Source: Dehalococcoidia bacterium (GTDB lineage Bacteria > Chloroflexota > Dehalococcoidia > DSTF01 > WHTK01). From it: DNA of 64,000 nt. Each line of letters begins with the position of its first letter. The stretch's first letter is position 1. Position numbers and translations under genes: made by a program. This document shows, one piece after another, positions 61,674 to 64,000 of this stretch. The stretch covers positions 1 to 64,000 of the forward strand of contig WHTK01000006.1 in the NCBI GenBank assembly GCA_009377745.1, read 5' to 3'. The notes beneath the pieces are model-generated. The model did no database searches and had not been told where the DNA came from. It saw only the letters and a list, made by a program, of their open reading frames with translations.

Positions 61674-62006
61674 GACTACAAGTGCTTGAGCCCTCTGCGA
61701 GCAGCCTGTGAGCCGCGCAACGGACGCAGAGAAGCAAACCAGCGCCGTGACTGAAACGGCTGGCGAGAAGATGCGTCTTTAGGTTTGGCGTCTGCAGGGT
61801 TTCTCTCAATCGGTGCGCCGCTGGCAGGCCTCGTTCAGGAGGCTCAAACTAGAGCGCCGGCCTTAGAAGCGTAGGTGTCTGCTTCTAGAGCTGGCATGCC
61901 TGCGGATCTGAGGTGGGGGACTCTTGACCGTAGTGTAGCGTACCAATGCTGGCCTGTACAGAAGCGATCATGTTGCAATTTGATGCGAATTGGGGTGCTG
62001 GACGTT
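61674..62006. other. Intergenic region upstream of the cold-shock gene
   Basis: About 330 bases without a supported gene. The open plus-strand frame starting at 61875 overlaps the zinc-ribbon gene on the other strand and looks like a shadow. The long spacing would allow an extended cold-shock leader. Confidence 0.35.
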
Positions 62007-62381
62007 TCAACCCAGGCTTTGGCCGCCGTGGGATGGCCGGCGATCCAGCTTAACCCCGGGCTGGGGAAGGGGAAGAACTTCCTGATAAACGACGTGACCG
62101 CAACTGAAACAGGACCGGTCGCCGTTGGCGGGATCGGTCAATAGCCGGCCTTTACAGCGAGGGCATGGTTCTCTTCCAACTAGTAGCTGACTCAAGTTAT
62201 GCCCTCCGATCGATGTTGCATAACCATACAGCATCGGCGTCTTACGTGGGTGGCCGAGGCAGCCGGACACCGGCCGGTCTGGCGTCCAGGAGAAGATATT
62301 TTCTCGCCGGTTGAAGCATTTTTGCGGATCAGAGGCGAAGATTGCTTGATCGCCACTCGTAGGCTCATTCATGGTCTTCAC
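62007..62381 (-). CDS. Hypothetical protein with a zinc ribbon
   Basis: Up to 124 residues. The clear domain is REPCPRCKGRLLTDPANGDR then SCFSCGHVVYQEVLPLP, a CxxC-x14-CxxC zinc ribbon of the kind found in small DNA- or RNA-binding proteins, followed by a Pro and Arg-rich tail. The first 65 residues look disordered and may not be translated; a start closer to the ribbon is plausible. No partner gene. Confidence 0.5.
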   Translation of the reverse strand: MKTMNEPTSGDQAIFASDPQKCFNRRENIFSWTPDRPVSGCLGHPRKTPMLYGYATSIGGHNLSQLLVGREPCPRCKGRLLTDPANGDRSCFSCGHVVYQEVLPLPQPGVKLDRRPSHGGQSLG

Positions 62382-62433
62382 CCTAGGCCCGGGTTACCGT
62401 AAAGGCCGCCGGGCGGTCAGAGCTTGGCTGCCG

Positions 62434-63936
62434 TTAGCTCTGGGAGAGCTCCGTGACCAGCTGAGGCTTGATCACCTTGCCCATCGTGTTGCGGGGTAGG
62501 GCATCGCGGAGCTCAAGCCGGCGCGGGTGCTTGTAGGCGGAGAGCTTGTCGGAGCACCAGTCGCGGACCTGCTTGAGATCCATCGATTCGCCGGGGCGCA
62601 AGACGACGCAGGCTGTGATCACCTCGCCCCACTCCTCGCTGCGCACGCCGACCACGGCGACCTCGCTGACGGAAGGATGGCTGAGAATCTGCTCTTCGAT
62701 CTCCAGGGCGGAGATCTTGTAGCCGGCACTCTTAATGATGTCTTGAGAGGCGCGGCCAAGGATCCGATAGTAGCCGTTGCGCAGCTCCGCGATGTCGCCG
62801 GTCATGAAATAGCCGTCGCGGAAGGAGTCTCGCGTGGCTTCGGGGCGCTGCCAGTACTCGCTGAACAGGGATGCGCCGCGAACCCAGATCTCGCCCGGCT
62901 GCTCGGGCGGCAGGTCGGCGCCGTCCTCGTCGACGATGCGGATGTCCATGGTCGGCAGCGGCTGGCCAACGGTGCCGGGCCGGCGCTCGCCCTCATAGGG
63001 ATTGGAGATCGCCATACCGATTTCGGTCATGCCGTAGCGCTCAAGCAGTATCTGGCCGGTGATCAGACGCCAGCGCTGGAAGAGGGTCTCCGGCAGCGCG
63101 GCGGAGCCGGAGACAGCCAGCCGCAGGGCTGCTGCACCCTGAGCCCAGGGATCACGTACTACCGGGTCCTCCGCCTCCCAGGCCTCGACGAGCTGGTGAT
63201 AGATCGTCGGTACAGCGTAGAAGACGGTAGCCTCGCGGGAGCTGAAGGTGCGCCAGACGTCTACGGCGTCGAACTTCGGCATGAGGCGGAGCTGGGCGCC
63301 GGCCCAGAGCGCGCCGATGGCGCCGTTGATCAGGCCGTGGACGTGGTGCAGGGGCAGGCAGTGCAGCAGGCGGTCGGCGTCATGCCACTGCCAGGCTTCG
63401 CGCAGTACCTCGACTTGGTTGATTAGGCTGGCATGGCTGTGGACGACTCCTTTGGGCCGGCCGGTGGTGCCGGAGGTGTAGAGCATGACGGCGGGCGCGT
63501 CGCTGGAGGGTGTGGCTAGCGAGCGGCGGGAGCTGTTGTCCAGCAAATGCAAGCGGTTGGAGACGTTGAAGCTCGCGCCCAGCGCCTTTGTCTCCTCGAT
63601 GCGCTCGGCATGGGTTGTAGGGTCGGAGATTAGGCGCTTGAGACCGGCGTCCTCGACCTGGTAGGCCAGTTCGCGGGCGGGAGCAAAGATCGAGAGCGGG
63701 ACGGCGACGCCTCCGGCTTCGAGGATGCCGAAGAACATGGCCAGCGTTTCCTTACTCGGGTCCATGAAAATGCCGATGCGCTCGCCCTCGATGCTGTCCT
63801 CGGCGCCGGCCAGAGCGCAGGCAGCGCTATCGACGTTTTCCGCCAGCTCCGCGTAAGTCCAGGCCCCGCGAGAATCGATGATCGCCGACTTGTTGGGGTG
63901 CTCCAGGCCTTTCTGCAGGTACGGCAGCTCTGGCAT
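62434..63936 (-). CDS. Acyl-CoA synthetase (AMP-forming)
   Basis: A 500-residue ANL-superfamily ligase similar to malonyl/acyl-CoA synthetases. The P-loop-like motif AVMLYTSGTTGRPKGVVHSH is near residue 155, LLERYGMTEIGMAISNPYEG near 295, the hinge region YFMTGDIAELRNGYYRILGR near 380, and the C-terminal catalytic Lys in RDALPRNTMGKVIKPQLV. It adenylates a carboxylic acid then transfers it to CoA. The final block is complete. It is transcribed with the partial gene entering from the right (three-base gap). Confidence 0.92.
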   Translation of the reverse strand: MPELPYLQKGLEHPNKSAIIDSRGAWTYAELAENVDSAACALAGAEDSIEGERIGIFMDPSKETLAMFFGILEAGGVAVPLSIFAPARELAYQVEDAGLKRLISDPTTHAERIEETKALGASFNVSNRLHLLDNSSRRSLATPSSDAPAVMLYTSGTTGRPKGVVHSHASLINQVEVLREAWQWHDADRLLHCLPLHHVHGLINGAIGALWAGAQLRLMPKFDAVDVWRTFSSREATVFYAVPTIYHQLVEAWEAEDPVVRDPWAQGAAALRLAVSGSAALPETLFQRWRLITGQILLERYGMTEIGMAISNPYEGERRPGTVGQPLPTMDIRIVDEDGADLPPEQPGEIWVRGASLFSEYWQRPEATRDSFRDGYFMTGDIAELRNGYYRILGRASQDIIKSAGYKISALEIEEQILSHPSVSEVAVVGVRSEEWGEVITACVVLRPGESMDLKQVRDWCSDKLSAYKHPRRLELRDALPRNTMGKVIKPQLVTELSQS

Positions 63937-63939
63937 ACG

Positions 63940-64000
63940 TTAGAAGGGAAGCTGCTGGCCGATGCCCTGGGCCTTGGCCTTGCGCAGGACGTGGGCGTAG
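63940..64000 (-). CDS. C-terminal end of a gene running off the window
   Basis: The last 19 codons of a minus-strand gene: YAHVLRKAKAQGIGQQLPF then TAA at 63940-63942. It precedes the acyl-CoA synthetase start by three bases, so they share an operon. Too short to name. Confidence 0.6.
   Translation of the reverse strand, partial: YAHVLRKAKAQGIGQQLPF

Overview
The window is GC-rich bacterial DNA. Its housekeeping content points to the Chloroflexota, most likely a Dehalococcoidia or SAR202-like lineage: an archaeal-type phosphoglycerate mutase, a fused cobA/hemD, a long-form ATP phosphoribosyltransferase, and many flavin- and dioxygenase-type catabolic genes beside a TAXI-family solute-binding protein. 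The placement is inferred from gene content and style; no rRNA or tRNA gene was seen to confirm it.

The window has two parts. From 1 to about 26.5 kb it is an accessory region with heavy gene decay. It holds an XRE helix-turn-helix fragment, two broken tyrosine recombinases (about 1.1-1.4 kb and 25.2-26.1 kb), a duplicated and truncated TAXI gene, an IS110 transposase remnant, a deletion-fused ABC transporter, and broken hydrolase and universal-stress genes. Among these remnants lie intact genes: a TAXI-like protein, a GAF histidine kinase, a UspA protein, a luciferase-like monooxygenase, a bicupin, an OmpR-type two-component system, an alpha/beta hydrolase, an intradiol dioxygenase, a CopB-type P-type ATPase, a pirin, a MerA-like flavoprotein and an AlkA glycosylase. 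The theme is oxidative catabolism, metal and stress handling.

From 26.8 kb onward the region is mostly compact core genome. In order: uvrB placed directly behind a DUF433/DUF5615 toxin-antitoxin pair; a short structured leader with a 25-codon ORF and a strong terminator upstream of birA; an nfeD/SRPBCC pair; a hisG-hisD-hisC-hisB operon; a minus-strand purine cluster (guaA, purD, purB, purC, purS) with membrane, VOC and methyltransferase genes; tsaC-rpiB, a polyprenyl-synthetase-like gene, pgk-apgM-tpiA and miaA on the plus strand; a minus-strand tetrapyrrole operon (sirC-like, hemC, cobA/hemD, Nudix, hemB); a zinc-uptake lipoprotein with a Zur-type repressor and candidate operator; then FmdB, a decayed DHFR-like gene, a LigB dioxygenase, a cold-shock protein followed by a 40-residue basic protein, and an acyl-CoA synthetase.

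The most interesting unexplained structures are the leader RNA/ORF before birA, a related inverted or tandem repeat between hisC and hisB and between purC and purS, a catalytically empty polyprenyl synthetase homologue in a glycolytic operon, the toxin-uvrB junction, and the cytosolic-looking TAXI protein with its broken twin. No CRISPR array, complete insertion sequence, rRNA or tRNA was found.
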